Source of the DNA: Njordibacter sp937773555
GTDB taxonomy: Bacteria; Pseudomonadota; Gammaproteobacteria; Pseudomonadales; Balneatricaceae
Direction of reading: 5' to 3'
Assembly: GCF_047730085.1 (NCBI RefSeq)
Contig: NZ_CP159830.1
Location: 1,302,001-1,366,000, forward strand
DNA length: 64,000 bases
Part shown: in pieces, positions 49,955 through 59,426 of the stretch
How the letters are laid out: each line of letters starts with the position of its first letter
How positions within the stretch are numbered: the stretch's first letter is position 1
Made by a program: the position numbers and the translations under genes
The notes under the pieces: model-generated
Databases searched by the model: none
Seen by the model: the letters and a program-made list of their open reading frames with translations, nothing else
What the model was told of the DNA's origin: nothing

Positions 49955-51370
49955 ATGTCTTCTGCTGAGCAATCTGTGCCTTATAAAAAATGGCTTTGTA
50001 TTATTTGTGGTTTTATCTATGACGAAGCCATAGGCTGGCCTCATGATGGTATAGAGGCTGGAACTCGTTGGGACGATGTGCCTGATGATTGGTTATGCCC
50101 TGACTGCCTGGTAGGCAAAGAAGATTTTGAAATGATTGAATTGCCTCCAGAACCGATCCAATCAGGCGCAAATACAACTGCAGCAGCATCAGTATTGTCA
50201 GCTTTAGATAAGCCTCAAGGCCCTATTGTTATTGTAGGGTCAGGCTATGCTGGCTATAATCTTGCCGAAGCTATTCGCAAGCTTGATGCGCAGGTAGAGG
50301 TAGTTGTATTAACCCAAGATGCAGGTAAACACTATTCCAAACCCGCTTTATCAACCGGCTTAACAATGCAGCAAACAGCCGAAAGTTTGGTGATAGAACT
50401 GCCGCTAGATCGAGCGAATCGTTTGAATATTCGTATTGTTACCCAGTGTACTGTTGAGCGCATAGACCCCCAATCTAAACAATTATTTACTGATATCGGC
50501 CAGCAACCCTATGGCCAGTTGGTCTTAGCTCAGGGAGCGCAAGCAATTAAAATACCCTTTGAAGGTGATGCTAGCGCAGATGTTGTTAGTGTTAACAGCC
50601 TACAAGACTATCACCACTATAGGAACTTGCTAGAAGATAAACAGCGCGTATTGTTGATCGGAAATGGATTAATTGGTTGTGAATTTGCTAATGATCTGGC
50701 TGCCGTCGGTAAAAAAGTGAACCTTGTAGGGCTTACCTCTTGGCCTATGGATCGTTTGTTGCCAGAAGCTGTGGGTAAGAAACTACAGGATTCATTATCT
50801 GAGATAGGGGTGAGTTGGTGGTTGGATAATGAGGTTAAGACTGTCAATTATATTGACCCAACACACCCACAGGCTGGTTACTCGGTGACACTAAAAACAG
50901 GTGATGTTTTAGAGATAGACGTCATTGTTTCGGCGGTTGGCCTAAAAGCGCGTACCAAACTTGCAATCAATAATGGAATTACCTGCGGTGTGGGTATCAA
51001 AACTGACGCTCGTTTAATGACCAACATGCCTCACGTTTATGCCTTAGGAGACTGCATTGAGTTTGACGGCCAGTTGCAACCGTATATTGCGCCGATTTAC
51101 TGGGGTATCCAAGCTTTATCACAAACCCTTACTGGTGTATTTACCGAGGTAAGTTATCCACAAATGACCGTAGTGGTTAAGACGCCAGTTTGCCCGATTA
51201 CTATACTGCCGCCTCCTATAGGTCTCCTTGGCCAATGGCAGGTACGGCATAGTAAAAAGGGCATGATCGCTCGATTTAATAACCTGGAAGGTAAAGTATG
51301 TGGTTTTGTTTTACAGGGTGATCAAGTAGATCAGCGAACGCAGTTGTTGGACGAGATGATAAGCAACTAA
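49955..51370 (+). CDS. Rubredoxin fused to NAD(P)H:rubredoxin reductase
   Basis: Residues 10-60 are a rubredoxin, with iron-binding C15-x2-C18 (LCIICGFIYDEA) and C48-x2-C51 (WLCPDCLVGKEDF). After a short linker a pyridine-nucleotide flavoprotein follows from about residue 88, with GSGYAGYNLAEAIRK (FAD site) and a second nucleotide site LLIGNGLIGCEFANDLA. A third signature, VYALGDCIEFDG, closes the flavin site. This is AlkT/RubB-like reductase fused to its carrier, 471 residues in all, in place of the usual ferredoxin-type reductase next to a Rieske oxygenase. It starts ten bases after the aldehyde dehydrogenase stop and so belongs to that operon. Confidence 0.92.
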   Translation: MSSAEQSVPYKKWLCIICGFIYDEAIGWPHDGIEAGTRWDDVPDDWLCPDCLVGKEDFEMIELPPEPIQSGANTTAAASVLSALDKPQGPIVIVGSGYAGYNLAEAIRKLDAQVEVVVLTQDAGKHYSKPALSTGLTMQQTAESLVIELPLDRANRLNIRIVTQCTVERIDPQSKQLFTDIGQQPYGQLVLAQGAQAIKIPFEGDASADVVSVNSLQDYHHYRNLLEDKQRVLLIGNGLIGCEFANDLAAVGKKVNLVGLTSWPMDRLLPEAVGKKLQDSLSEIGVSWWLDNEVKTVNYIDPTHPQAGYSVTLKTGDVLEIDVIVSAVGLKARTKLAINNGITCGVGIKTDARLMTNMPHVYALGDCIEFDGQLQPYIAPIYWGIQALSQTLTGVFTEVSYPQMTVVVKTPVCPITILPPPIGLLGQWQVRHSKKGMIARFNNLEGKVCGFVLQGDQVDQRTQLLDEMISN

Positions 51371-51433
51371 TGAGACGTTATTCTGTTAGAATAAGGGCCT
51401 TAATATCCCCCTCAATAATACACGAGAATTCAC

Positions 51434-52822
51434 TTGTCACAATATGATTTTGCCAGTTTGGGTTTAGACTCTGCCCTATTAGATAACCTTGCAAGCTTAG
51501 GCTACTCAGAAATGACGCCAATTCAGGCGCAAGGTTTGCCACCTATTTTGGCTAACAAAGATGTTATTGCCAAGGCCAAAACAGGTTCTGGAAAAACGGC
51601 TACTTTTGCTCTAGGTCTACTCAACAAGCTTGATGTAAAACGCTTTCGTGTGCAAACTCTGGTGCTATGCCCAACTCGCGAACTAGCAGACCAAGTGTCT
51701 GTAGAAATACGTAAATTGGCCCGCGGCATCCATAACATTAAAGTACTAACACTTTGCGGCGGTATGTCCTTTGGGCCTCAAGTGGGTTCATTAGAACACG
51801 GTGCTCATATTATTGTAGGGACACCAGGACGGGTTGAAGAACACCTGCGTAAGTCTAACCTTAACCTTGATAACCTCACCACGCTAGTATTGGATGAAGC
51901 AGACAGAATGTTAGATATGGGTTTTCAGGAAGCCCTAGACAATATTATTAGTTACATGCCTACGAAGCGTCAAACTATGCTGTTTAGCGCCACTTATCCT
52001 TCTAAGATTGAAAACATTGCCAAACGCATCATGCAATTACCAGTTATTGTGGAAGTACAAGATAGCCACAGCAAACAAAGTATCGTACAAACCCTCTATC
52101 AGGTCGAAAGTGATGACGCTCGCATAGAGGCAGTGCGGTTGTTATTGCAAGCACATCAGCCTGAGACAACATTAATTTTTTGTAATACCAAAGTTGAAAC
52201 TGATCAGGTTGCCAACGAATTACGTGCAGTGGGTTATGAAGCTTTAGCGTTACATGGCGACTTAGAGCAGAAGCAGCGTGATCAAACCTTAGTGCGATTC
52301 TCTAATCGAAGTGCTTCTGTGCTGGTGGCTACTGATGTGGCAGCGCGAGGTTTAGACATTGAAGCGCTAGATTTAGTGATTAACTATCAGGTGGCTCGTG
52401 AACTAGAGGTGCATACTCACCGTATTGGTCGAACCGGCCGCGCGGGTGCTCAAGGTTTAGCCTGCACTTTGCATACGCAAAAAGAAAATCACAAAATTGG
52501 TTTGTTAGAAGATTACTTAAAGCAAAAGCTTGAGCGTGACGACTTGCCACCAATTAAGCTTTTACGCCAGCCAGCATTTTCCCCTGCAATGGTGACCATT
52601 CAAATTGGTGGTGGCAAAAAGCAAAAAGTTAGAGCAGGGGACATTGTCGGTGCATTAACAGGTGCTGATGGTATTCCAGGTGCAGAAATTGGCCGCATAC
52701 AAGTGGGCGATCAGTGGGCCTATGTGGCTGTTACTCAAGCTTATGGCAACACAGCCTTTAATAAGCTAAGTGAAGGCAAGCTTAAAGGGCGCAATTTTAA
52801 AGTAAGACGGTTACGAGGTTAG
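51434..52822 (+). CDS. dbpA: ATP-dependent RNA helicase DbpA
   Basis: DbpA is a DEAD-box helicase that acts on 23S rRNA during 50S assembly. The start is TTG 51434, after GAGAA. Motifs are MTPIQAQGLP (Q), AKAKTGSGKTATFALG (I), PTRELADQ (Ia), VLDEADRMLDMGFQEA (II), FSATYP (III), ATDVAARGLDIEAL (V) and HRIGRTGRAG (VI). The last 75 residues (TIQIGGGKKQKVRAGDIVGA) are the DbpA-specific RNA-binding domain, which separates it from RhlE. Length is 462. A small palindrome with a TAGAAT box at about 51378-51394 may be its promoter. Confidence 0.95.
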   Translation: MSQYDFASLGLDSALLDNLASLGYSEMTPIQAQGLPPILANKDVIAKAKTGSGKTATFALGLLNKLDVKRFRVQTLVLCPTRELADQVSVEIRKLARGIHNIKVLTLCGGMSFGPQVGSLEHGAHIIVGTPGRVEEHLRKSNLNLDNLTTLVLDEADRMLDMGFQEALDNIISYMPTKRQTMLFSATYPSKIENIAKRIMQLPVIVEVQDSHSKQSIVQTLYQVESDDARIEAVRLLLQAHQPETTLIFCNTKVETDQVANELRAVGYEALALHGDLEQKQRDQTLVRFSNRSASVLVATDVAARGLDIEALDLVINYQVARELEVHTHRIGRTGRAGAQGLACTLHTQKENHKIGLLEDYLKQKLERDDLPPIKLLRQPAFSPAMVTIQIGGGKKQKVRAGDIVGALTGADGIPGAEIGRIQVGDQWAYVAVTQAYGNTAFNKLSEGKLKGRNFKVRRLRG

Positions 52823-52823
52823 T

Positions 52824-53204
52824 ATGAGTTTAAATCTGTTGTTACGCATTAACAGTTCGTCCTGTTTAATCCTTGGCCTAGTAATGTTGCTCAAAACAGA
52901 TTCGGTCAACCTGCTTATTGGTACTGAAAAGACCATGTTGATGCACTCCATTGGCATCATTTTAGTGGTTAATGGAGTTCTCTTGTTGGTCGCATCGTTA
53001 CGTCAACAGATTAAGCCCCATGAGGTATTATTCTTTGTCATGGGTGGTTATGGTTGGACCGTGCTTACAGTTGCACTTATTAGTGCAGATGCAGTTATTA
53101 TTGATCCACTAGGTATAAGAGTGACATTTGTAATTGCTATGTACACTGCTGCCATAGCAGCATTGCAGTTTAGGCATTACAAGCTACTTAAGGGCCGTTC
53201 GTAG
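52824..53204 (+). CDS. Unknown four-helix membrane protein (126 aa)
   Basis: This 126-residue protein follows dbpA by one base and is likely co-translated with it. It has four hydrophobic stretches, at about 9-24, 40-58, 66-88 and 92-112, with short loops (ASLRQQIKPHEV between two of them). I recognise no motif or family. No signal peptide cleavage site stands out, so it is probably an inner-membrane protein. Confidence 0.7.
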   Translation: MSLNLLLRINSSSCLILGLVMLLKTDSVNLLIGTEKTMLMHSIGIILVVNGVLLLVASLRQQIKPHEVLFFVMGGYGWTVLTVALISADAVIIDPLGIRVTFVIAMYTAAIAALQFRHYKLLKGRS

Positions 53205-53270
53205 AGTTGCACTATTACTTTTATGATCAAGTCACTTGGCCATTTTATATACATTTACTGAGATATTACT

Positions 53271-53609
53271 ATGGCTGATTTACCTAAGTGTCCAAAATGT
53301 AGTTCCGAATACACCTATGAAGATGGTAGACAATACGTCTGCCCAGAATGTGCCCATGAATGGTCTATGGATGGGCCTGACGATGAAACAGATAGCAAAG
53401 AAATCCACGACAGCAATGGTAACCTTTTAAAGGATGGTGACACGGTTACCGTCATTAAAGACCTCAAGGTTAAAGGTTCTTCTTTAATTGTTAAAGTCGG
53501 TACAAAGGTGAAAGGTATTCGCCTTGTCGAGGGTGATCATGACATTGATTGCAAAATTCCTGGTATTGGCGCTATGAAGCTCAAGTCGCAGTTTGTTAAA
53601 AAACAATAG
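53271..53609 (+). CDS. yjdM: YjdM (PhnA family) zinc-ribbon protein
   Basis: The 112-residue protein has an N-terminal zinc ribbon, CPKCSSEYTYEDGRQYVCPEC (residues 7-27). The family motif GNLLKDGDTVTVIKDLKVKG comes next, and the sequence ends with a beta-rich stretch GTKVKGIRLVEG. The family was once named after phosphonate use (PhnA) but does not carry that function in general; its role is not defined. It stands alone between the membrane gene and a convergent YigZ gene 33 bases away. Confidence 0.94.
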   Translation: MADLPKCPKCSSEYTYEDGRQYVCPECAHEWSMDGPDDETDSKEIHDSNGNLLKDGDTVTVIKDLKVKGSSLIVKVGTKVKGIRLVEGDHDIDCKIPGIGAMKLKSQFVKKQ

Positions 53610-53642
53610 CTGTTGCCCCTAAGCGTTAACTTTGATAGCCAG

Positions 53643-54260
53643 CTATATGCTCTGTGCAGGTAAAATATTGGCCAGTGGCATAGGGCCAAGGTCTGTTTGC
53701 AAGGCAGGAATGTTGCTTGTGGGTATGACCAAGGCTAGAGTGAGTTCATCGGCGTATATCCACTCGTCAATAATAGCCTCATGTTTGTGGCACAAATGCT
53801 CAATGCGACCGCTAAGGTCATAAGGGCAAATTAACTTAATATGGCTAAGTTGGCGCTTAACTTCTCTAGGGCAAGCGTCCACAACTAATTTTACCGCATC
53901 AGAGTAGGCTTTCACTAAGCCTCCAGTGCCAAGCTTAGTGCCACCAAAGTAGCGGCATACCACCACACTCACTTCACCAATACCGCAATGGCTAAGTACT
54001 TGTAGCATAGGTTTTCCTGCAGTACCCGATGGTTCCCCAGCATCACTTAAACCCCAAAAAGTACTGTTTTCGGGTGAAGCCGCGACTACCGCCCAACAAT
54101 GGTGGCTGGCATCTGGGTATTTTTTACGCATGTCATTTAAGTGAATATCGCACTCTCCTCGACCAACGGTATGGCGTAAGTTAGCAATAAAGTGACTATT
54201 TTTGATGACGAGTGTCAATTCTAGGTCTTTGCCGTGCAATTGTGGAATCTGATAGCTCAA
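53643..54260 (-). CDS. yigZ: YigZ/IMPACT family protein
   Basis: A 205-residue protein of the conserved YigZ (IMPACT) family, probably involved in translation control or nucleotide/RNA binding. Family marks include SHHCWAVV followed later by SDAGEPSGTAGKPMLQVL and VVVCRYFGGTKLGTGGLVKAY, all typical. The C-terminal domain (about 135-205) is the second IMPACT domain. It is a single gene on the minus strand, converging on yjdM. Confidence 0.93.
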   Translation of the reverse strand: MSYQIPQLHGKDLELTLVIKNSHFIANLRHTVGRGECDIHLNDMRKKYPDASHHCWAVVAASPENSTFWGLSDAGEPSGTAGKPMLQVLSHCGIGEVSVVVCRYFGGTKLGTGGLVKAYSDAVKLVVDACPREVKRQLSHIKLICPYDLSGRIEHLCHKHEAIIDEWIYADELTLALVIPTSNIPALQTDLGPMPLANILPAQSI

Positions 54261-54373
54261 AATAGGCCTTAAGTTTATTGTTTAAATACTTTCAAAATGC
54301 GCTTGTATTCTGGTGGTATGCCTTAACAAAAAGGTACAATACAGCTTAGTTTCATAGACATGCAATTTAATTA

Positions 54374-55174
54374 ATGACTCAAGAGCAACAAGGTTTCGAC
54401 GGCGTCGAAAGATTATATGGTGTTGAAGACTACACTGCGATTCGCAAAGCCCATATTTGCGTAGTGGGTATTGGTGGTGTTGGCACGTGGGTAGCTGAGG
54501 CTCTAGCTCGTTCTGGAGTAGGACAGATTACCTTAATTGATATGGACGATGTCGCCGAATCTAACATTAATCGGCAATTAGTGGCACTCTTGTCAACTAT
54601 CGATCAATCTAAGATTGATGTCATGGCTGATCGAATTAAAGATATTAATCCTCATTGTAAAGTTAATTTAATTGAAGATTTTGTTGGCGAAAATAACCTT
54701 GAGGCATGTTTGAATAGAGGTTATGACTACGTTATTGATGCCTGTGATTCAATTAAAGCCAAGGCTATGATGGTGTCTTGGTGTAAACATAGGCGTGTGC
54801 CCATTATTACTATTGGTGGAGCGGGTGGGCAGAAAGACCCGAGCAAAATTAAAATTATGGATCTAGCCATGACCCGGGTAGACCCTTTGGCTGCGAAGTT
54901 AAGGTCTGTGTTACGTAGCCAATACGGATTTAGTAAAAACCTTAAAAGCCGGTTCCGTATTGAATGTGTGTGCTCAACTGAGCAGTTATATTATCCGCAA
55001 CCTGATGGTAGTGTGGACTGGGCTAAAAGTGCTAACGTTGCAGGAGCAAAAATGGACTGTAGCCGAGGTTTTGGCGCTGTGAGTTTTGTTACAGGCAGTT
55101 TCGCTTTTATTGCAGTGGCTCGAGTTTTAGATAAGATTGTTGCTAAGCAACAACGACTTCGAGCTGAATTATAG
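54374..55174 (+). CDS. tcdA: tRNA threonylcarbamoyladenosine dehydratase TcdA
   Basis: TcdA uses ATP to cyclise the t6A modification of tRNA (ct6A formation). The 266-residue E1-like protein has the nucleotide-binding GIGGVGTWVAEALARSGVGQ, then DMDDVAESNINRQ, and the DACDSIKAKAMMVSWC segment. A likely catalytic cysteine is C187 or its neighbours near the FRIECVCSTE sequence. ATP-activation residues match the ThiF/MoeB family. The gene ends four bases before aceK (the frame at 55178), so the two may share a transcript. Confidence 0.95.
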   Translation: MTQEQQGFDGVERLYGVEDYTAIRKAHICVVGIGGVGTWVAEALARSGVGQITLIDMDDVAESNINRQLVALLSTIDQSKIDVMADRIKDINPHCKVNLIEDFVGENNLEACLNRGYDYVIDACDSIKAKAMMVSWCKHRRVPIITIGGAGGQKDPSKIKIMDLAMTRVDPLAAKLRSVLRSQYGFSKNLKSRFRIECVCSTEQLYYPQPDGSVDWAKSANVAGAKMDCSRGFGAVSFVTGSFAFIAVARVLDKIVAKQQRLRAEL

Positions 55175-55183
55175 GGAATGATT

Positions 55184-56920
55184 ATGTCTTTGAATAATAA
55201 CCAAAGCAGCCAAATTGCTCAAATTATTGACACTGGTTTTAGTGAGTACCGAAGACAGTTTGAAGATATTTCATCGGGAGCAAAACAGCGTTTCGAGCAA
55301 GCGTTATGGCAAGACGTCCAAGCAAGTGGAATGCAAAGAATTGACCTATATGGCGAAATGGTTAACGAAGTTACTCAAAGAGTGGACCAATTTCGTCGTG
55401 CTGAAAATATTGGCCAAGAAAAAGCCCAAGAGTGGGAGGGTATTAAAGCTAAATTTGAACAGCTTATGCCCCAGCGCACAGACCCAGAGCTAGCGGAAAC
55501 CTTTTATAACTCTATATTTTGTCGCACCTTTAGGCACCGTGCATTGCGTGAACAACGAATGTTTTTGTTTAGCTCTACAGATTCTGCGCCTAAAGTGTTG
55601 GCGCAAGACATGTATCGTGAATACTATGCTGATAAAGGGGTGGTCCGCATGGTGAATCAAATACTAGAGGATTACAGCTTTAGCATACCTTATGCAAACA
55701 AACGCTTGGATGTCGTTAACTTAGTTCGTAATATTAAAGAAAACACTGATTTTCGAATGGCTATTAGTGCAGGCACTCGGGTGCAAATTTTGAAGTCTGT
55801 TTTTTATCGCAATAAAGGTGCTTATTTGGTAGGGCAGTTAGTTAATCCACTTCATCATCAGCCTTTCATAATCCCTTTGATGAACGATGAAAACCAGGGT
55901 ATATATACAGATACCTTGATTACAGATTCTGATGACGTGAGTATTATTTTTAGTTTTACGCGATCCTATTTTATGGTGGAAGCCCCTGTTCCTGCGGAGT
56001 TTGTTGGGTTTTTACAGCAAATTTTGCCAGCAAAACCTTTAGCAGAAATTTATACGAATATTGGTTTTTTTAAGCATGGTAAATCTGTGTTCATGCGGGA
56101 TTATCTTCAGCATATGGAAGATTCTGAAGATCAGTTTATTATTGCACCTGGTATCAAAGGTATGGTGATGAGTGTATTTACTCTGCCCTCATTGGACATT
56201 GTATTTAAGATTATTAAAGACAAGTTTGCGCCACCAAAAAATATGACTAAGGCTGTAGTAAAAGAGAAGTATCGTTTGGTGAAAATTCATGACCGCGTAG
56301 GCCGTATGGCTGATACTCAAGAATTTAAGCACTTTGCATTTGCTAAACACAGGTTTTCTGAAGAGTTAATTGATGAGCTTCTGGCCGTAGCACCCAGCAT
56401 GATTAGAATGGTTGATGAATATGTGGTGATTGAGCAACTCTATGTTGAGCGACGCATGATACCGCTTAACATTTATATTGATACCGCCAGTGATGAACAG
56501 TTGTACGACGTTATTGATGAATATGGTAATGCTATAAAACAGCTTGCAGCTGCCAACATATTCCCCGGTGATATGTTATTTAAAAATTTTGGTGTTACTC
56601 GCCATGGACGTGTCGTGTTTTACGATTACGATGAAATTTGCTACCTAACAGAATGTAACTTCCGTAAAATTCCAGAAGCAATGTACCCTGAACAAGAACT
56701 TGCTAGTGAGCCTTGGTATTCCGTAGGGCCATTTGATGTCTTTCCTGAAGAATTTCATGTGTTTTTAGCGGGTAGGCCTCGGATTGCAAAAATATTCCGG
56801 CAAATACACAGCAATATTTTTGATGCTAACTATTGGAAGTCTTTACAGGCAGATATTGAAGATGGCCAAGTAAAAGATGTATTCCCGTATCGTCGTAAAA
56901 AGCGTTTTTTAACGACTTAA
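55184..56920 (+). CDS. aceK: Isocitrate dehydrogenase kinase/phosphatase AceK
   Basis: AceK reversibly phosphorylates isocitrate dehydrogenase and so directs carbon to the glyoxylate bypass during growth on acetate or fatty acids, in keeping with the acyl-CoA genes here. I prefer ATG 55184 after AGGGA (578 residues); an ATG at 55178 is too close to that site. The protein contains FTRSYFMVEAPVPAEFVGFL, SVFTLPSLDIVFKIIKDKF (nucleotide-site region) and MLFKNFGVTRHGRVVFYDYD (the ATP/Mg-binding segment). aceA and aceB are not in view, so it is not in the classical aceBAK operon. Confidence 0.95.
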   Translation: MSLNNNQSSQIAQIIDTGFSEYRRQFEDISSGAKQRFEQALWQDVQASGMQRIDLYGEMVNEVTQRVDQFRRAENIGQEKAQEWEGIKAKFEQLMPQRTDPELAETFYNSIFCRTFRHRALREQRMFLFSSTDSAPKVLAQDMYREYYADKGVVRMVNQILEDYSFSIPYANKRLDVVNLVRNIKENTDFRMAISAGTRVQILKSVFYRNKGAYLVGQLVNPLHHQPFIIPLMNDENQGIYTDTLITDSDDVSIIFSFTRSYFMVEAPVPAEFVGFLQQILPAKPLAEIYTNIGFFKHGKSVFMRDYLQHMEDSEDQFIIAPGIKGMVMSVFTLPSLDIVFKIIKDKFAPPKNMTKAVVKEKYRLVKIHDRVGRMADTQEFKHFAFAKHRFSEELIDELLAVAPSMIRMVDEYVVIEQLYVERRMIPLNIYIDTASDEQLYDVIDEYGNAIKQLAAANIFPGDMLFKNFGVTRHGRVVFYDYDEICYLTECNFRKIPEAMYPEQELASEPWYSVGPFDVFPEEFHVFLAGRPRIAKIFRQIHSNIFDANYWKSLQADIEDGQVKDVFPYRRKKRFLTT

Positions 56921-57132
56921 CTTAACCCTTGTGCCGTTGCTTGCCTAATTTTTACTTGGGCTAGGCTAGCTTGTTTATCTTCTTTGGACATAATCATCCA
57001 ATTGCGAACCTCATCTTGACTGCGATAGCAGCCCTTACAGACCAGTTCGCCTTTTTTAAACTGACACACTTTTATACACGGTGAGGGAATAGTGTTATCA
57101 ATGTTGCGTATAGGGCGTGGTCGACGGCGCAT
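56917..57132 (-). CDS. DUF1289 small cysteine-rich protein
   Basis: A 71-residue protein with the DUF1289 pattern: SPCIKVCQFKKGELVCKGC followed by RSQDEVRNW, that is, four cysteines likely to bind a metal, then an acidic/hydrophobic helix. Its function is not established. The gene overlaps the 3' end of aceK by four bases on the opposite strand and is divergent to the membrane protein gene at 57243. Confidence 0.9.
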   Translation of the reverse strand: MRRRPRPIRNIDNTIPSPCIKVCQFKKGELVCKGCYRSQDEVRNWMIMSKEDKQASLAQVKIRQATAQGLS

Positions 57133-57242
57133 AGTGAAGAATCTAGCTAATATTCAAGCTGCTATTATGGCCTGACTTAAGCGCACAGGAAAGGCCTGTG
57201 TGTTAGAATACTTTGTCTTTTTTGAGTTTAGGTAGATTGTTA

Positions 57243-57761
57243 ATGTTAGGTCGCATTGGATTTATGTGGGGCAGCCTTGGGGTGGTTGGTTTGCTGATGG
57301 CGTCTGCCGTTCGCTTGTCTAACATAGCGCTAGAGTTTTTCCTTTACCCAGTAAATATTTGGCATTGGTTTGCGCTAATAATTTGGGTTGCATTTATGGC
57401 TTATACCGAGGGCTATAAGGGCTTCCAGCAAGCATTTTCTCCCCGAGTCGCTGCCCGTTTGATATGGCTTAAACAGAACCCGAAGGCTTGGCTCGTGGTG
57501 CTTGCGCCTTTATATGCTATGGGTTTCATCTATGCCTCGAAGAAGCGTATTATTATTTCTTACAGCATTCTGATTATGGTTTTGGTATTTATAACCATTG
57601 CTGTAAATCTTCCTCAACCTTGGCGGCCGATAATGGATGCGGGTGTTGTTGTTGGCCTCTTGTGGGGTGCAACAGTGACTGGATGGTATATCTTAGTTGC
57701 CATGCGCACGGGTGCAAGCCTAGTGAATCCGGAACTACCTAAATCTGCCCACTACCACTGA
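57243..57761 (+). CDS. Unknown membrane protein (172 aa)
   Basis: I use ATG 57243; a TTG at 57213 is the longer alternative. The product has four or five hydrophobic segments (about 5-22, 35-55, 85-100, 108-128 and 134-155) and a conserved-looking basic loop around AYTEGYKGFQQAF and RLIWLKQNPKAW. I do not recognise the family. It is followed closely by a DMT transporter and may be co-transcribed with it. Confidence 0.75.
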   Translation: MLGRIGFMWGSLGVVGLLMASAVRLSNIALEFFLYPVNIWHWFALIIWVAFMAYTEGYKGFQQAFSPRVAARLIWLKQNPKAWLVVLAPLYAMGFIYASKKRIIISYSILIMVLVFITIAVNLPQPWRPIMDAGVVVGLLWGATVTGWYILVAMRTGASLVNPELPKSAHYH

Positions 57762-57773
57762 TAGGAAACGACC

Positions 57774-58616
57774 ATGCGCGCTGTGTTTTGGATGTTGGGC
57801 GCCATCGCCTCATTTTGCCTTATGGCTATCGCTGCGCGTGAGTTAGATGGCAAGATTGATAAGTTTGAATTATTAGCGATTCGCAGCCTAGTGGGTTTTG
57901 TGCTGTTGGTAATTATTATGAACGTTATCAAACGTCCTACTTTGATGTTCAGTCGCCGCATGAAGACCCATTTTTGGCGTAACTTTTTTCACTTTATTGG
58001 TCAGTTCAGTTGGCTTGTAGGCATCGGATTGTTGCCCTTGGCACAAGTGTTTGCCATCGAGTTTACGGTGCCATTGTGGGTGTTGATTATAGCGTCTATA
58101 TTTCTTAGTGAAGCCATCACAAGGCGCAAGCTCGTCTCTGTCGCTTTAGGTTTAATAGGTGTAGCAGTTATAGTCAAGCCTGGTGTACAAATTATAGATG
58201 TTGGTGGTCTGGTGATGATCATTGCATCTTTGTGTTTTGCTGTGACTTTTATTTTGAGCAAGTCACTGCTCACCACTGAACATCCGCTTACTGTAGTGTT
58301 TTACATGACCTTAATTCAGTTACCTCTAGGCGCATTGATGGCTGGTCCTGATTGGGCTATGCCGGAACCGTGGATGTGGCCGTGGGTGATGGCTATTGCG
58401 TTAACTGGCTTGTCTGCTCACTATTGTATGGTTAAAGCGATGCAGATTGCGGAAGTAAGTGTAGTTATTAGTCTAGATTTCTTGCGCTTACCTATTATTG
58501 CCATTATCGGTATGCTGCTATATGGAGAACCTTTTGAAGTTTCAGTGATCTTGGGTGGTGGGCTAATGTTGCTGGCTAACTTAGTGAACCACTGGCGCCC
58601 TCAAAAGACTGTTTAA
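57774..58616 (+). CDS. DMT-superfamily (EamA) transporter
   Basis: The 280-residue inner-membrane protein contains ten predicted hydrophobic helices in two EamA repeats (about 3-133 and 145-278). SLVGFVLLVIIM and PLWVLIIASIFLSEAI lie in the first repeat, and a matching DFLRLPIIAIIGMLLYGEPF in the second. EamA carriers export metabolites or drugs; the substrate is not predictable. It starts 12 bases after the membrane protein gene. Confidence 0.9.
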   Translation: MRAVFWMLGAIASFCLMAIAARELDGKIDKFELLAIRSLVGFVLLVIIMNVIKRPTLMFSRRMKTHFWRNFFHFIGQFSWLVGIGLLPLAQVFAIEFTVPLWVLIIASIFLSEAITRRKLVSVALGLIGVAVIVKPGVQIIDVGGLVMIIASLCFAVTFILSKSLLTTEHPLTVVFYMTLIQLPLGALMAGPDWAMPEPWMWPWVMAIALTGLSAHYCMVKAMQIAEVSVVISLDFLRLPIIAIIGMLLYGEPFEVSVILGGGLMLLANLVNHWRPQKTV

Positions 58617-58643
58617 CCCCAGTGCTGGTCATGGAGTAGCTGG

Positions 58644-59417
58644 CTATAGCTTGCACAATCTCGCACTGATAACGTGTAAATAGCCGGCCTCTATGTTGCC
58701 TAAAACGTTAGCGCTCATCATTGCTGCATTAGCTCCAAGTGCTAAAGTTGGCCTAAATGGGGGTGGTGCCTTTTGCTGACGGGTTTGCCGTATCCAAGTT
58801 AGTGCAGCGTCTGTATCATCCTTAAAATGGTCTACTTTGAAGCCTATAGCCAGCGCTAAATCGTTAAATAGCTGCCAATGACACAAGTGACTCTCACCTT
58901 TTTCGTGAGCCCACGGCGTTGGGTAAAGGATATCATTTTCACTAGCGTGTGGTTGTAACATAATTTCATGGATCAACAAGTGACCCTGAGGTTTAAGAAC
59001 ACTGTACAAACCTTTTAGTAAGGCTTCTTTTTGCTTAATGTTCATGGTGGAGTGTTGGCTGATGACAAAATTGAAACTGTGCTCTGAGAATGGCAGGCGC
59101 AGGCTGTTTCCTATCACGAATTGACACTGTGGTTCAGGTTGAATGCTTTGATTTAGCAGCATGGCGGCGCGGATATATTGATGATTAAGGTCTAACCCCA
59201 CCATATTGCAGTCACGCTCATTTGATAACAGTCTACTCGTGCCACCTAAGCCACAACCTATATCCAAGCCACTCTTAGCTCCATTTGGTAACCAGTCAAG
59301 TAGTGCAAGGGTTGCAGGGATTCCCCCAAGATGTAATTGATCAATGCCTGAAAAATCTTCGATTTGCCACTGTTTGTGCGGTCTTTTTTCAAGTAACAAC
59401 GATAACGTACTGAGCAT
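58644..59417 (-). CDS. Class I SAM-dependent methyltransferase
   Basis: The 257-residue cytoplasmic protein carries the SAM-binding motif LDIGCGLGGTSRLL near residues 50-63. Motif II VGLDLNHQYIRAA and an acidic/hydrophobic NFVISQHSTMNI region follow. The layout DQLHLGGIPATLALL before motif I resembles sarcosine/dimethylglycine N-methyltransferase-type enzymes, but also other small-molecule methyltransferases. It is the last gene of the minus-strand unit with acetoacetyl-CoA synthetase, nine bases after it. The substrate is unproven. Confidence 0.82.
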   Translation of the reverse strand: MLSTLSLLLEKRPHKQWQIEDFSGIDQLHLGGIPATLALLDWLPNGAKSGLDIGCGLGGTSRLLSNERDCNMVGLDLNHQYIRAAMLLNQSIQPEPQCQFVIGNSLRLPFSEHSFNFVISQHSTMNIKQKEALLKGLYSVLKPQGHLLIHEIMLQPHASENDILYPTPWAHEKGESHLCHWQLFNDLALAIGFKVDHFKDDTDAALTWIRQTRQQKAPPPFRPTLALGANAAMMSANVLGNIEAGYLHVISARLCKL

Positions 59418-59426
59418 TAGCCTTAA

